Counted from the first letter of the stretch, positions 39,501 through 48,116 are shown. The stretch: DNA of 64,000 nt from Methanococcus vannielii SB (GCF_000017165.1 NC_009634.1:1410552-1474551); one strand, 5' to 3'. Notes: generated by a model not told the origin, from the sequence alone. A program made the numbers and translations.

Positions 39501-40265
39501 ATGATTGATTCACATATTCACTCTGATTCAAGACCTTATGAAGATTTTGAGATAATGGCGGCAATTTTTGACTGCGTTATTACTCATGCACACGATCCAT
39601 TGAAAATGAGGTCTTTTGACGTATTATTAGACCATTTTGATAGAATTTTGGAAGTTGAAATAGAAAAAGCCAAAAAAAACGGTCTTAAAATGTATGCATG
39701 CATTGGAATTCATCCAAGAGCAATTCCTAAAAATATCGACTATGATGTTTTAAAAAGTTATTTTAAAAAAGAAGGAGTTATTGGGGTTGGGGAAATAGGG
39801 CTTGAAAAATGCACTAAAAACGAAATTGAAATTTTCTTAAATCAGGTATCTATTGCAAAAGAAATGAATTTACCCGTAGTTATACACACTCCAAGAACTA
39901 ATAAAGAATATGTTACAAGAGAAATTTTGGAAAATTTAGAAACACTATCTCTTTCTTTAGAATTTAAGAAAAAAATAGTTATAGAACACGTTACAAAAGA
40001 AACAATACCCATTTTGTGGGATACGGACTATAATCTCGGGCTTACAGTTCAACCTCAAAAATTATCTTCAAAAGATGTTTTTGAAATAGTTTCTAACTAC
40101 TGCGAAAAAAGATTTTTATTGAATAGTGATAGTTCGTCTGCCCCTTCAGATATTTTTTCTGTTCCAAAAACAGCTTCAAAATTAAAAGCAAAAGGAATTT
40201 CAAATTCAATAATAAAAGCTATATCTCATGAGAATACAGTTAGAATGTTTAATTTAAAAATATAA
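39501..40265 (+). CDS. TatD-related metal-dependent hydrolase
   Basis: A 254-residue TIM-barrel hydrolase of the archaeal TatD-like group (COG1099 type). Metal motif HIHSD is at residues 5-9, GIHPRAIP and GVGEIGLE in the middle, and LPVVIHTPR and VIEHVTKE supply later ligands; LNSDSSSAPSD near the C-terminus carries the last Asp. Bacterial TatD proteins are 3'-5' exonucleases, but activity of this branch is not known to me. The flavodoxin gene begins 16 bp downstream. Confidence 0.85.
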   Translation: MIDSHIHSDSRPYEDFEIMAAIFDCVITHAHDPLKMRSFDVLLDHFDRILEVEIEKAKKNGLKMYACIGIHPRAIPKNIDYDVLKSYFKKEGVIGVGEIGLEKCTKNEIEIFLNQVSIAKEMNLPVVIHTPRTNKEYVTREILENLETLSLSLEFKKKIVIEHVTKETIPILWDTDYNLGLTVQPQKLSSKDVFEIVSNYCEKRFLLNSDSSSAPSDIFSVPKTASKLKAKGISNSIIKAISHENTVRMFNLKI

Positions 40266-40281
40266 TTTTGGAGGGGAAATT

Positions 40282-40776
40282 TTGAGAGAAGAAAAAAAAT
40301 TAGTAATATATTATTCTCTTACAGGAAATACTGAATTTGTTGCGGAAATGATTTCAAAATACGCTTCTGCAGATATTTTAAAAATTGAGCTTTTAAGAGA
40401 TATCTCTGAAAATAAGGTTTCAAGATTTTTAGAACTTTTAAGGTTTATATTGTTTAGGAAAAAGCCGGAAATTAAGGATATTTTAATAGATATTGATGAA
40501 TATGACACAATATATATTGGAACTCCCGTATGGGCTGGAAATATGGCTGCTCCAATAAGAACATTTTTTTCAAAATATAAATTCTCCAAAAAAAAAGTTG
40601 CAGTATTTTGTACGGCAGATAAAAATATTGGAAAAACCCTAGAACGTATGAAAAATGAACTTTTAGACAATAAAATTATTGGCGGAACGATTTTTTTAGA
40701 TGTATTAAATAAAAAGGAAGAAACAAACGATTACGTTAAAAATTGGGTTGATGGAATGTACATGTTAAAAGAATAA
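40282..40776 (+). CDS. Flavodoxin
   Basis: A 164-residue flavodoxin-fold protein. The FMN phosphate loop is IYYSLTGNTEFVA (about residues 9-21), and IYIGTPVWAGNMAAPIRTFF covers the second FMN loop. It is probably an electron carrier or a quinone-reductase-like protein; no partner gene is obvious. The start is TTG at 40282 with TTGGAGGGGAAAT directly upstream. Likely cotranscribed with the TatD-like gene. Confidence 0.87.
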   Translation: MREEKKLVIYYSLTGNTEFVAEMISKYASADILKIELLRDISENKVSRFLELLRFILFRKKPEIKDILIDIDEYDTIYIGTPVWAGNMAAPIRTFFSKYKFSKKKVAVFCTADKNIGKTLERMKNELLDNKIIGGTIFLDVLNKKEETNDYVKNWVDGMYMLKE

Positions 40777-40821
40777 ATATAGTTAGTTTTTAAGTATATT
40801 TTTAAGTTCTAATTTTTAAAG

Positions 40822-41070
40822 TTATTTTTTTGTAGCAAAGTAAATCATGTAGACGGCAGCAAGTCCAACTAAAATATAAATTATTCTTGCAACCATTGGA
40901 AATCCACCGAATAATAGTTGCACAAGGTCGATATTAATCGCGCCAACTAATCCCCAGTTTAAACCCCCAATTATAACAAGAACAATCGAAAGCCAGTCCA
41001 AATAATCCTTCTGAGACTGTGAATGGGTAGTTTTATGTGCTTTTTTTTCAATTGTATGTTCTGTTTCCAT
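40822..41070 (-). CDS. DUF378-family small membrane protein
   Basis: An 82-residue protein with a polar N-terminus and two hydrophobic segments (about 28-50 and 57-78). LSIVLVIIGGLNWGLVGAI is the DUF378 signature. The function is unknown. GGGGTGGAAAAT before ATG 41070 decides the start; the frame is open to 41124 but without a binding site. Convergent with the flavodoxin gene. Confidence 0.85.
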   Translation of the reverse strand: METEHTIEKKAHKTTHSQSQKDYLDWLSIVLVIIGGLNWGLVGAINIDLVQLLFGGFPMVARIIYILVGLAAVYMIYFATKK

Positions 41071-41263
41071 ATTTTCCACCCCATAATGCCAAGGCTTTTT
41101 AGCCTTAATATATTTTATTTTCAAAAGACTTAATATACATTTACTAAACTATCGTTTTTATAAACTATCGTCTTAATATCTTACTAATATTTTTCAAAAT
41201 CCATTAAAAATCCTGTTTTTTATAAAAATCATTCAATACGCTCCAGGTTTTAAAAAAGAATAG

Positions 41264-41272
41264 ATTTATATA
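41264..41272 (+). promoter_or_regulatory. Probable TATA box of the amidoligase operon
   Basis: TTTATATAC stands about 80 bp before the first gene of the three-gene operon. Transcription would begin near 41292-41297, at the edge of the hairpin described at 41291-41324. Confidence 0.4.
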
Positions 41273-41290
41273 CTGGAATAGTAGAGGAAT

Positions 41291-41324
41291 TCATGATACT
41301 TCGATTATCATGGGGGGTATCGAA
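41291..41324 (+). promoter_or_regulatory. Overlapping inverted repeats at the predicted 5' end of the amidoligase operon mRNA
   Basis: Three competing stems can be drawn here. ATGATA (41293-41298) pairs with TATCAT (41306-41311), extended by one C-G; TTCGAT (41300-41305) pairs with ATCGAA (41319-41324); GATAC (41295-41299) pairs with GTATC (41317-41321). They cannot all form together. Either an RNA switch/5'-end hairpin or an operator would fit. Pairing is seen; function is inferred. Confidence 0.4.
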
Positions 41325-41344
41325 CCTTTAAAACTTATTAAAAG

Positions 41345-41989
41345 GTGACTTTTATTCCTAAAAAAGGGTTTTTTTTAAATAAAGGTTCATATACTGTTGT
41401 AAAAGACGGAATAGACTGTGTAATAAGCAAAGATTATTTTTACAAAACAGAAAGCTACTATGAAATAATTTTAAAAGAAATTAATGGGGAAGACAAAGTA
41501 TTTCCAAATAGTAAGGATGTTTTAGATGCTTATGTAGTTCCAATTGCATTGAAACGTGCGGAAATTTCAGGAATTCCAACATGTAATTTTGAGATATCCT
41601 ATGGATACGTCCCATTTCCATCTATAGTTTATTCATTAAATTATTTTTCAGACCCTTCAATTTATTACGTTGTTAAAAACTGCGATGAATCAAAAAAAGC
41701 CTCAAAACACGTGACAAACTGTGGTAAGTACCCACTTTGCTACCAGAATATTTCGGAAGATTCAAGCATTGTTGATTTTTCAGTAATATTTGGGCAAACT
41801 GACGTGGAAAATGAACAGTTAAAATATATTGCAGGTAAAATATACGAAATTTTCAAAATCCCCCTATTAAAGGTATTGTGTGTTAATAAGGATGGCAAAA
41901 TGCTTCTTTCATCAATATCTCCACTTAATACTTCAAAACTCACTAAAAAAGAAAAGGAACTTATTGAAAAGACCTTGTTGGTGGATTAA
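41345..41989 (+). CDS. RimK-associated N-terminal-type (RLAN-like) protein
   Basis: A protein of about 211-214 residues, first gene of a three-gene operon. It resembles the RLAN domain found fused or adjacent to RimK-type ATP-grasp ligases (segments DAYVVPIALKRAEISGIPTC and PSIVYSLNYFSDPSIYYVV). There are four Cys in the middle part, two of them in NCGKYPLCYQN. Start: the frame opens with GTG at 41345, but GGTGA at 41344-41348 looks like the ribosome binding site itself, placing an ATT at 41354 exactly where the start should be. The next gene begins at the base after the stop. Confidence 0.7.
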   Translation: MTFIPKKGFFLNKGSYTVVKDGIDCVISKDYFYKTESYYEIILKEINGEDKVFPNSKDVLDAYVVPIALKRAEISGIPTCNFEISYGYVPFPSIVYSLNYFSDPSIYYVVKNCDESKKASKHVTNCGKYPLCYQNISEDSSIVDFSVIFGQTDVENEQLKYIAGKIYEIFKIPLLKVLCVNKDGKMLLSSISPLNTSKLTKKEKELIEKTLLVD

Positions 41990-42940
41990 ATGGGAAAATT
42001 AGGAGTTTTTGTAGATAGGCAAACTTTAAGTAGTTCAAATCAACTCCGCTCACTTATTCGTTTTAGAGATATTGCTGAATCGATGGGACATGAGTTTTAT
42101 TTTTTATTTCCAAATGAAATTAATAAAATAAAGACTTTAGATGGTCTTTTTATACGCTGTAAAACAGATCCCATGAATATAAGTTATGTAGCATCGAGAA
42201 TGGCAGAATTACATGGGGTAAAAGTAATAGATGATTCAAAGTCGATTAGAATATGTGCGGATAAAATAAATATGTATTCCCACATGATTAAAAATGGAAT
42301 TAATATTCCAAAAACTATATTTATGAAAAAATCAGAAGTAAATGAAGGAAATGCGGAAAAAATAATAAGTGAATTAGGGCTCCCACTTGTACTTAAGGAA
42401 CCTTCAACATCATTTTCAGTTCGTGTTGAAAAAATTACGTCTCTTGAAGAATTTATGAAAGTTGCAAACCGATTTACACGTCTTTCTGACATTTTTGTCG
42501 TCCAAGAATTTATAGGAAGTAAATTTGACTGGAGAATTGGCGTTATAAATGGGGAAATAATATACACATGTAAATACCATCTTCCAAAAGAAAGTTTTAA
42601 GATACAAGACTGTATTGACGGGCATATGGTTTTTTGCACTGTTGAAAGTATTCCATTAGATGAAGTCCCAAAAAAAGTCCTTGAACTTGGTTTAAAGGCA
42701 GCAAATGCTGTTGGGAACGGACTTTATGGGATAGACTTAAAAGAAAGAAATGGTGAAGTTTACGTAATAGAGGTAAATGATAATCCATCTATGGAAACAA
42801 CGGAAGATGAATTTTACCCTGAAGCGTATTTAAAAATAATTTCGTACATAATGAATACAGATAAGTCTAATTTCCACAAAAACGAATTAAATATTTCAGA
42901 AGCTTTGGAAACAAATGGTGTGGTTAATGATAGGAACTGA
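41990..42940 (+). CDS. RimK-like ATP-grasp ligase
   Basis: A 316-residue ATP-grasp enzyme that should join a carboxylate to an amine through an acyl phosphate. LPLVLKEPSTSFSVRV is the ATP-binding lysine/glycine loop region, FVVQEFIGSKFDWRIGVI contains the adenine-contacting strand, and YVIEVNDNPSMETTEDE the Mg-binding Glu/Asn pair. The N-terminal 100 residues form the pre-ATP-grasp domain. The ATG directly follows the upstream stop, and the next gene overlaps this one by 14 bp: translational coupling is likely. Substrates are unknown; RimK, LysX and CofF relatives add glutamate or similar amino acids. Confidence 0.82.
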   Translation: MGKLGVFVDRQTLSSSNQLRSLIRFRDIAESMGHEFYFLFPNEINKIKTLDGLFIRCKTDPMNISYVASRMAELHGVKVIDDSKSIRICADKINMYSHMIKNGINIPKTIFMKKSEVNEGNAEKIISELGLPLVLKEPSTSFSVRVEKITSLEEFMKVANRFTRLSDIFVVQEFIGSKFDWRIGVINGEIIYTCKYHLPKESFKIQDCIDGHMVFCTVESIPLDEVPKKVLELGLKAANAVGNGLYGIDLKERNGEVYVIEVNDNPSMETTEDEFYPEAYLKIISYIMNTDKSNFHKNELNISEALETNGVVNDRN

Positions 42941-44030
42941 GCATGAATATTCTATCAATGACTTTAATTTTAAAGCAATGCCGATTTCAGATGTAATAAT
43001 TAAAGAAATTACTGGAAAAATACAAAATGAATTCTTTTTAGATACAATTGGAATTTCAAAAGAACTTCAAAAACACGTAATTGAATTTAAGCCGAAAATG
43101 CCTTCAGGAAGCATTAAAGACTTGGAAAAAATGCTTTATGACGGCATGAAAGACTTTCACTCCCGTACAAATAATTGTTATAATTTAATGGGTCTTGGAA
43201 TGCACCCTTTACTTGATTTAAACGGAACTGCATTCTGGGATCATGATGAAAGGGAAGTTTTCGATACATATGACCGTGTATTCAATTTAAAACAGCATGG
43301 ATGGTTAAATATACAGTCAATACAAGTTAATGTATCATATTCAAGTGAAGACGATATGGTTTTAAAACACAATAAAATTAGGACCATGATTCCATATCTT
43401 GTTGCTTTAACCGCATCTTCCCCCATGGTTGAAGGAAAACTTACTAAATACGCAGATAACAGGCTTATATACTATAAAGAAAACCAAAAAGAAATTCCTG
43501 AAATTACTGGAAAAATAATTCCTGAACCTCTTTTAAAATCTTCAGATTATGAAGACCTACTTGAAAAAATGTATATGGAACTTAAGGAAAAAGAAGCTCA
43601 AGTTTTATGTCAGGAATGGGTAAATTCAAGAGGTTTAATAGTAAGACGAGAAAGAAAATGTGTTGAAATAAAAGCAATGGATGAACAAGAGTCTATTCAT
43701 GCAGATATGGCCATTTCTGCATTGATAAATTGTTTAATTCGTGTGGATGACTTAAATCTCCCTGATGATGAAGAAGGAATATTGGAAGTATTTGAAACAG
43801 CAAAAAAATCTGGAACTAAAAATTTAAAGCCCGAACTTGAAGCAATATATAAAAAAGCGCAATTAATTGCAACCAACGAAGAAAGACATTATTTAAAGCA
43901 TATTTTTAATCGGATTGAATATGGTTGCCTTTCTGAAATTATTACTGAAAAATATAATGAAGAAAAAGATATTTTAAAAATTATGAATGAAGCAAAATTG
44001 TGTTTAAAAGAAAACAAATTAATGTTTTAA
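42927..44030 (+). CDS. GCS2-family carboxylate-amine ligase (YbdK/EgtA-like)
   Basis: A 367-residue protein of the glutamate-cysteine ligase 2 superfamily. IGTEHEYSI at the N-terminus is the metal/ATP-binding motif of these amidoligases; VIEFKPKMP, MGLGMHPLLD, HGWLNIQSIQVNVSY and AANSSPMVEG-like TASSPMVEGK follow in the expected order. The reaction is probably ATP-dependent formation of a gamma- or alpha-amide bond. ATG 42927 is chosen because GGTG stands 7-10 bases upstream; the frame is open to 42915. It is the last gene of the RLAN/ATP-grasp operon. Methanogens are not known to make glutathione. Confidence 0.8.
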   Translation: MIGTEHEYSINDFNFKAMPISDVIIKEITGKIQNEFFLDTIGISKELQKHVIEFKPKMPSGSIKDLEKMLYDGMKDFHSRTNNCYNLMGLGMHPLLDLNGTAFWDHDEREVFDTYDRVFNLKQHGWLNIQSIQVNVSYSSEDDMVLKHNKIRTMIPYLVALTASSPMVEGKLTKYADNRLIYYKENQKEIPEITGKIIPEPLLKSSDYEDLLEKMYMELKEKEAQVLCQEWVNSRGLIVRRERKCVEIKAMDEQESIHADMAISALINCLIRVDDLNLPDDEEGILEVFETAKKSGTKNLKPELEAIYKKAQLIATNEERHYLKHIFNRIEYGCLSEIITEKYNEEKDILKIMNEAKLCLKENKLMF

Positions 44031-44080
44031 CAGTTTTAAATTTTAAGCAAACCAAAATGCATTTAATTTACATCCAATTT

Positions 44081-44854
44081 TTAATTTTTTAATTTTTTAC
44101 TTGGATTTTCAAACGAACAAGGAATATTTGATAAGCATTTTCCGCAAACATCGGAAATTCCAATTTTTTCATAAATTTTTGCATTCAAAAGGCATGCTTT
44201 ATAGCACTCTTTTCTATTAAATTTATTTATTTTTAAGGCTCCTTTTTCACATTTTTCAATGCAAACACCACATGAATAATTGTACTTATATAAACAATAT
44301 TCATAACATGGTTTTTCAGTTGGAATTAATTTAATATCGGTAACAATGCTTCCAATTCTCCCACTACATCCCTTTTCCGTAATTAACATGTTATTTATTC
44401 CGAAAGTTCCCAAACCTGAGATATATGCAACATGCCTATGCGACCAATTACTTATAAGTTTTTCAGTATCAAAATTATGCGTTGGTGGAATTTTAGCACA
44501 AACATGCCCAAACTTACCTAATTCCACAGATAAATAACTATTTAAATTCTTAATCATATTATTAGTTTCAACATATGCCTTAGCCCATTCTTTAGATGCA
44601 ATTCCTGAAAAATCGTTACTTTTGACGATATTTTCAGCAAAAGGTAAAAAATAGCAAACAACACTTTTTGAAGTTGGTAAAATTTCTTGAGGAGTTAAAT
44701 GTTCTTTTGAGATAATTTCCTTTAATTTTATAAATTCTGGATTTTCGGCATCTGAATATCCAACAATTGGCTTTTTCCATGCAGTTTTGGTATTATTTTC
44801 TAAAGGATAATTTTTTACAAAATTAACGATTAAATCTCTTATAATCTGTTCCAT
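44081..44854 (-). CDS. QueG-like iron-sulfur protein
   Basis: A 257-residue protein related to epoxyqueuosine reductase. SVVCYFLPF, RHVAYISGLGTFGINNML and GSIVTDI are core motifs of the cobalamin-binding reductase part. The C-terminal half has cysteine sets CLYKYNYSCGVCIEKCEKG and later CGKCLSNIPC, suitable for two [4Fe-4S] clusters. HEAT repeats of bacterial QueG are absent. Archaea generally lack queuosine, so a different reduction is likely. I chose ATG 44854 (TGGGGTGGAAAA upstream). It is convergent with the amidoligase operon. Confidence 0.78.
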   Translation of the reverse strand: MEQIIRDLIVNFVKNYPLENNTKTAWKKPIVGYSDAENPEFIKLKEIISKEHLTPQEILPTSKSVVCYFLPFAENIVKSNDFSGIASKEWAKAYVETNNMIKNLNSYLSVELGKFGHVCAKIPPTHNFDTEKLISNWSHRHVAYISGLGTFGINNMLITEKGCSGRIGSIVTDIKLIPTEKPCYEYCLYKYNYSCGVCIEKCEKGALKINKFNRKECYKACLLNAKIYEKIGISDVCGKCLSNIPCSFENPSKKLKN

Positions 44855-45007
44855 TTTTCCACCCCACATTTAATTTAATTTTATTCTTAATTTACTTTTG
44901 CTTTGATTTAATTATCCTGACTAACATGGCTACTTTTAATACTTTATTCTTTAGTTTTTTATATGTCCTTTTCTAAATATCTTTTAAAATATCTTGGAGA
45001 TTTTAAA

Positions 45008-45922
45008 ATGTTAAAAACAAAACTTTGGAACATCGAATTTAAAAATCCCGTGTTTTTAGCAGCGGGCGTTATGGGTGAAACTGGAAGCGCTCTAAAAAGA
45101 ATGGCTAAAAATGGTGCAGGTGCAGTTTGCACTAAGTCTGTTGGAATTGAAAAAAAGGAAGGACATAAAAATCCAACAATGGTTGAAGTTGAAGGCGGAT
45201 TTTTAAATGCAATGGGTTTACCAAACCCGGGAGTAGAAGAGTATATCTTAGAACTTGAACGGATAAAATCAGAAATGAAAAGAATGAATGTAAAAATTAT
45301 TGGTTCAATATATGGTAAAAATGAAACCGAATTTCAAAAAGTTGCTGAAAATTTAATACCTCATGTAGACGTTTTAGAACTAAATATTTCATGCCCTCAT
45401 GCAGGCGGAGGGTATGGTTCGTCAATTGGTCAAGATAAATGCCTTTCAAAAAATGTGGTTTCAGCAGTAAAAAGTGTTTCAGATATACCTGTTATCGTGA
45501 AATTAACGCCAAATGTAACTGATATAAAAGAAATTTCAAATTCTGTTGTAAATGCAGGAGCTGACGGAATAGTTGCAATAAATACCCTTGGCCCAGGAAT
45601 GGTTATAGATATAGAATCAAAAAAACCAGTTTTAGCAAACAAATTTGGCGGAATGAGTGGAAAAGCAATAAAACCAATTGCAGTAAAGAATGTTTACGAT
45701 ATATGTTCAACAGTAGAAGTTCCAGTAATTGGCGTAGGGGGAATTACAACCGGATATGACGCTATTGAATTTATGATGGCAGGAGCGTCGGGAGTTCAGG
45801 TTGGAACTGGAGTCTATTATCGTGGATATGATATATTCCAAAAAATAAATCAGGAAATTGAAGAATTTTTGAAAAATCGGGATTTAAATTTAAAAGATAT
45901 TATTGGAATTTCAAGAAAATAA
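45008..45922 (+). CDS. pyrD: Dihydroorotate dehydrogenase, class 1B catalytic subunit
   Basis: A 304-residue FMN barrel oxidising dihydroorotate to orotate in pyrimidine synthesis. FLAAGVMGETGSAL, FLNAMGLPNPG, ELNISCPHAGGGYG (with the catalytic Cys, class 1B style), VKLTPNVTDI and VIGVGGITTGYDA are present. The class 1B enzyme normally works with the PyrK electron-transfer subunit, which is not in this window. I chose ATG 45008, preceded by CTTGGAGATTTTAAA; the frame is open to 44963. Confidence 0.95.
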   Translation: MLKTKLWNIEFKNPVFLAAGVMGETGSALKRMAKNGAGAVCTKSVGIEKKEGHKNPTMVEVEGGFLNAMGLPNPGVEEYILELERIKSEMKRMNVKIIGSIYGKNETEFQKVAENLIPHVDVLELNISCPHAGGGYGSSIGQDKCLSKNVVSAVKSVSDIPVIVKLTPNVTDIKEISNSVVNAGADGIVAINTLGPGMVIDIESKKPVLANKFGGMSGKAIKPIAVKNVYDICSTVEVPVIGVGGITTGYDAIEFMMAGASGVQVGTGVYYRGYDIFQKINQEIEEFLKNRDLNLKDIIGISRK

Positions 45923-46042
45923 TGTATAGTTAAAAAAAAACAGTTAATTTGTAAAAAAATAGGTTAAATAGTATATATCTACGTTTCATCGGTTTTCCAT
46001 AAAGTATATTTCTAATCCATAGATTTTATATATTAAAAACAA

Positions 46043-46053
46043 GATATATATAC
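46043..46053 (+). promoter_or_regulatory. Probable TATA box of the rpo7 operon
   Basis: GATATATATAC lies about 90 bp before the rpo7 start in a 218-bp gap that holds no gene. The decamer ACTGTTTTAC occurs twice just downstream (about 46059 and 46099). A promoter role is inferred. Confidence 0.4.
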
Positions 46054-46140
46054 TGAAACTGTTTTACTATTTTGAGAAAACAATTTTTAATTATTTTAAC
46101 TGTTTTACAACATTAATCAGGTATAATCCGAGGTGGTTAT

Positions 46141-46707
46141 TTGTACAAAATTTTAACAATTTCTGATACCGTAAGAGTTCCGCCAAAAATGTTTGGAACG
46201 CCTTTAAACGATAACGTGAAAAGGGTTTTAATGGATAAATACGAAGGAATTCTCGATAAAGATGTAGGATACGTTCTTTCAATAGTTGACATAAATCAGG
46301 TAAGTGATGGAAGCATTATATATGGGGACGGTGCAGCTTATCACGAAACAAAATTTGACGTTCTTACATACGTTCCAGAACTTCACGAGGTTGTTGAAGG
46401 GGAAATCGTTGACGTTGTTGAATTCGGTGCTTTTATTAGGCTTGGGCCCCTTGACGGTTTAATCCACATTTCGCAGATTATGGATGATTTTGTAAGTTTT
46501 GACCCAAAAAGAGAAGCAATTATTGGGAAAGAAACAGGTAAAGTTTTAGAAAAGGGAGATTTTGTAAGGGCAAGAATTGTTGCAGTAAGCTTAAAAGAAG
46601 AAAAAAAGAGAGGAAGCAAAATTGCACTTACAATGAGACAACAAAGCCTTGGAAAATTAGAATGGCTTGAAGAACAGGTAGTAAAAAATAAAAAGGAAAA
46701 AAATTAG
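46141..46707 (+). CDS. rpo7: RNA polymerase subunit Rpo7 (E')
   Basis: A 188-residue Rpo7/RpoE1, the stalk subunit that pairs with Rpo4 and contacts emerging RNA. The N-terminal RNP-like domain contains TVRVPPKMFG and the C-terminal S1/OB domain contains VVEFGAFIRLGPLDGLIHIS (about residues 91-110). Start is TTG at 46141 with CCGAGGTGG five bases upstream. It heads a conserved archaeal cluster continuing with spt4, the dephospho-CoA kinase and two ribosomal proteins. Confidence 0.96.
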   Translation: MYKILTISDTVRVPPKMFGTPLNDNVKRVLMDKYEGILDKDVGYVLSIVDINQVSDGSIIYGDGAAYHETKFDVLTYVPELHEVVEGEIVDVVEFGAFIRLGPLDGLIHISQIMDDFVSFDPKREAIIGKETGKVLEKGDFVRARIVAVSLKEEKKRGSKIALTMRQQSLGKLEWLEEQVVKNKKEKN

Positions 46708-46781
46708 TCAATAATTAGTTATTTTTTACTTTCAATATCTAATGTACTTATTCTGATTTTTTATTTAACGAGGTGAATTGA

Positions 46782-46958
46782 ATGAAGGCATGTTTAAGAT
46801 GCAAATACGTCACAAAGGACGATACTTGCCCAATATGTGGATTTGATACTTCCGAAAACGTGAAAGGTCTTTTAATTGTTTTAGATCCGAATAATTCAGA
46901 AGTAGCAAAAAAAGCAAGAATTGATATTAAAGGAAAATATGTTCTTAGTGTTAAATAA
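46782..46958 (+). CDS. spt4: Transcription elongation factor Spt4 (RpoE'')
   Basis: A 58-residue zinc-ribbon protein: MKACLRCKYVTKDDTCPICG holds the two CxxC pairs (Cys4, 7, 16, 19), followed by the short beta domain ending GKYVLSVK. It binds Spt5 to form the archaeal DSIF-like clamp on RNA polymerase. GAGGTGAATTGA precedes the ATG at 46782. Its place directly after rpo7 is the usual archaeal arrangement. Confidence 0.95.
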   Translation: MKACLRCKYVTKDDTCPICGFDTSENVKGLLIVLDPNNSEVAKKARIDIKGKYVLSVK

Positions 46959-46979
46959 TTTTTACATATCGTGAAAATC

Positions 46980-47456
46980 ATGTATATACTCACGGATAAG
47001 GTTGCAACCGAGTTAAAAAAGCCTTTTGGAAAAGTATATAAGGAACTTAACAGTATAGAAGGAAAGGTTATTTCTATTGGTGATGTTACTACAAAACATC
47101 TTTTATCTAATGGTATTGTACCAGACTTATCAATTTTAGACTTTAAAACTAAGAGAAACGTGCCTGTTGAAATACCTCATAAATTTAAAACTGTTTTTGA
47201 GGTTTATAATCCTCCAGGATATATTTCTGATGAAGCCATAGAAAGAATTAAATACCTTTCCACCATAGATGATAGAGACATGGCTTTAATCGTTAAGGGT
47301 GAAGAAGACTTACTTACACTTCCTGTAATAAAGTATTTCCCCGAGGATACCTCAGTCATTTATGGACAGCCTGACGAAGGCATGGTAGTTTTAAAGATTA
47401 CAAAAGAACTGAAACAGAAAATCGAAAAACTTCTAAAAGATATGGAAGAACGGTGA
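46980..47456 (+). CDS. GTP-dependent dephospho-CoA kinase
   Basis: A 158-residue protein of the former DUF359 family, shown in another archaeon to phosphorylate dephospho-CoA with GTP, the last step of CoA synthesis. [36 protein letters not shown] and [16 protein letters not shown] are typical. I chose ATG 46980 (TCGTGAAAATC upstream) over the GTG at 46971. Placed between spt4 and S24e, as in many archaea. Together with the pantoate kinase at 6616 it gives two archaea-specific CoA steps in the window. Confidence 0.92.
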
Positions 47457-47460
47457 TATG

Positions 47461-47763
47461 ATGGACATAAAGATTATCTCAGACAAAAATAACCCGTTAT
47501 TACACAGAAGGGAAGTAAAATTCTTAGCTACGTTTGACGGCGCTACACCTTCAATTAAAGATGTAAAAGTTAAACTAGTAGCAATTTTAAACGCTAAAAA
47601 AGAAATGCTTGTAATTGACACATTAGACCAAGAATTTGGTAAATTGGAAGCAAAAGGCTACGCAAAAATCTACGAAGATGAAAAAATCATGAATACCGTA
47701 GAGAAAAAATCCGTTTTGGAAAAAAACAAACTTGAAGAAGCAGCAGAAGTAGCGGAGGAATAA
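47461..47763 (+). CDS. rps24e: Ribosomal protein S24e
   Basis: A 100-residue S24e. [18 protein letters not shown] is the conserved N-terminus, with a short charged C-terminal tail. Two adjacent ATGs exist (47458, 47461); GGTGA at 47452-47456 fits the second. Its binding site overlaps the end of the preceding kinase gene. S27ae begins one base after its stop. Confidence 0.95.
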
Positions 47764-47764
47764 T

Positions 47765-47980
47765 ATGGCAGCAGCTAAAGGTAAAAAAGGCGCAAAAGCA
47801 CCAAGTACAAAAAAATCAGACTACTATAAAGTAGAAGGAAACAGTGTAACAAGAACGAAAAAAGCATGCCCTAAATGTGGTGCAGGTGTATTCATGGCTG
47901 AACACTTAAACAGATACGCATGCGGAAAGTGCGGATTTTTAGAATACAAAAAGAATGAAAAAACTGAAGAACAAGAATAA
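47765..47980 (+). CDS. rps27ae: Ribosomal protein S27ae
   Basis: A 71-residue small-subunit protein with a lysine-rich N-terminus and a zinc ribbon, CPKCG ... CGKCG (about residues 35-58). In eukaryotes the homologue is fused to ubiquitin; in archaea it stands alone, as here. It is the last gene of the rpo7 cluster. Confidence 0.96.
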   Translation: MAAAKGKKGAKAPSTKKSDYYKVEGNSVTRTKKACPKCGAGVFMAEHLNRYACGKCGFLEYKKNEKTEEQE

Positions 47981-48006
47981 TTTTCTTTTTATTATTCTTT
48001 TTTAAC
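47981..48006 (+). terminator. T-rich terminator of the rpo7-S27ae cluster
   Basis: TTTTCTTTTTATTATTCTTT starts immediately after the S27ae stop codon, a strong archaeal-type T tract ending a five-gene cluster. Confidence 0.5.
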
Positions 48007-48116
48007 TTAACTAATTTTTGACTGAAAAACGATTTTTAAATTTTTTAGATTTTTTTAAAAAAAGAAATGTATATAAATGTAAATTAAAGTTATTTATGCA
48101 TTTTTATTACTCGTGT

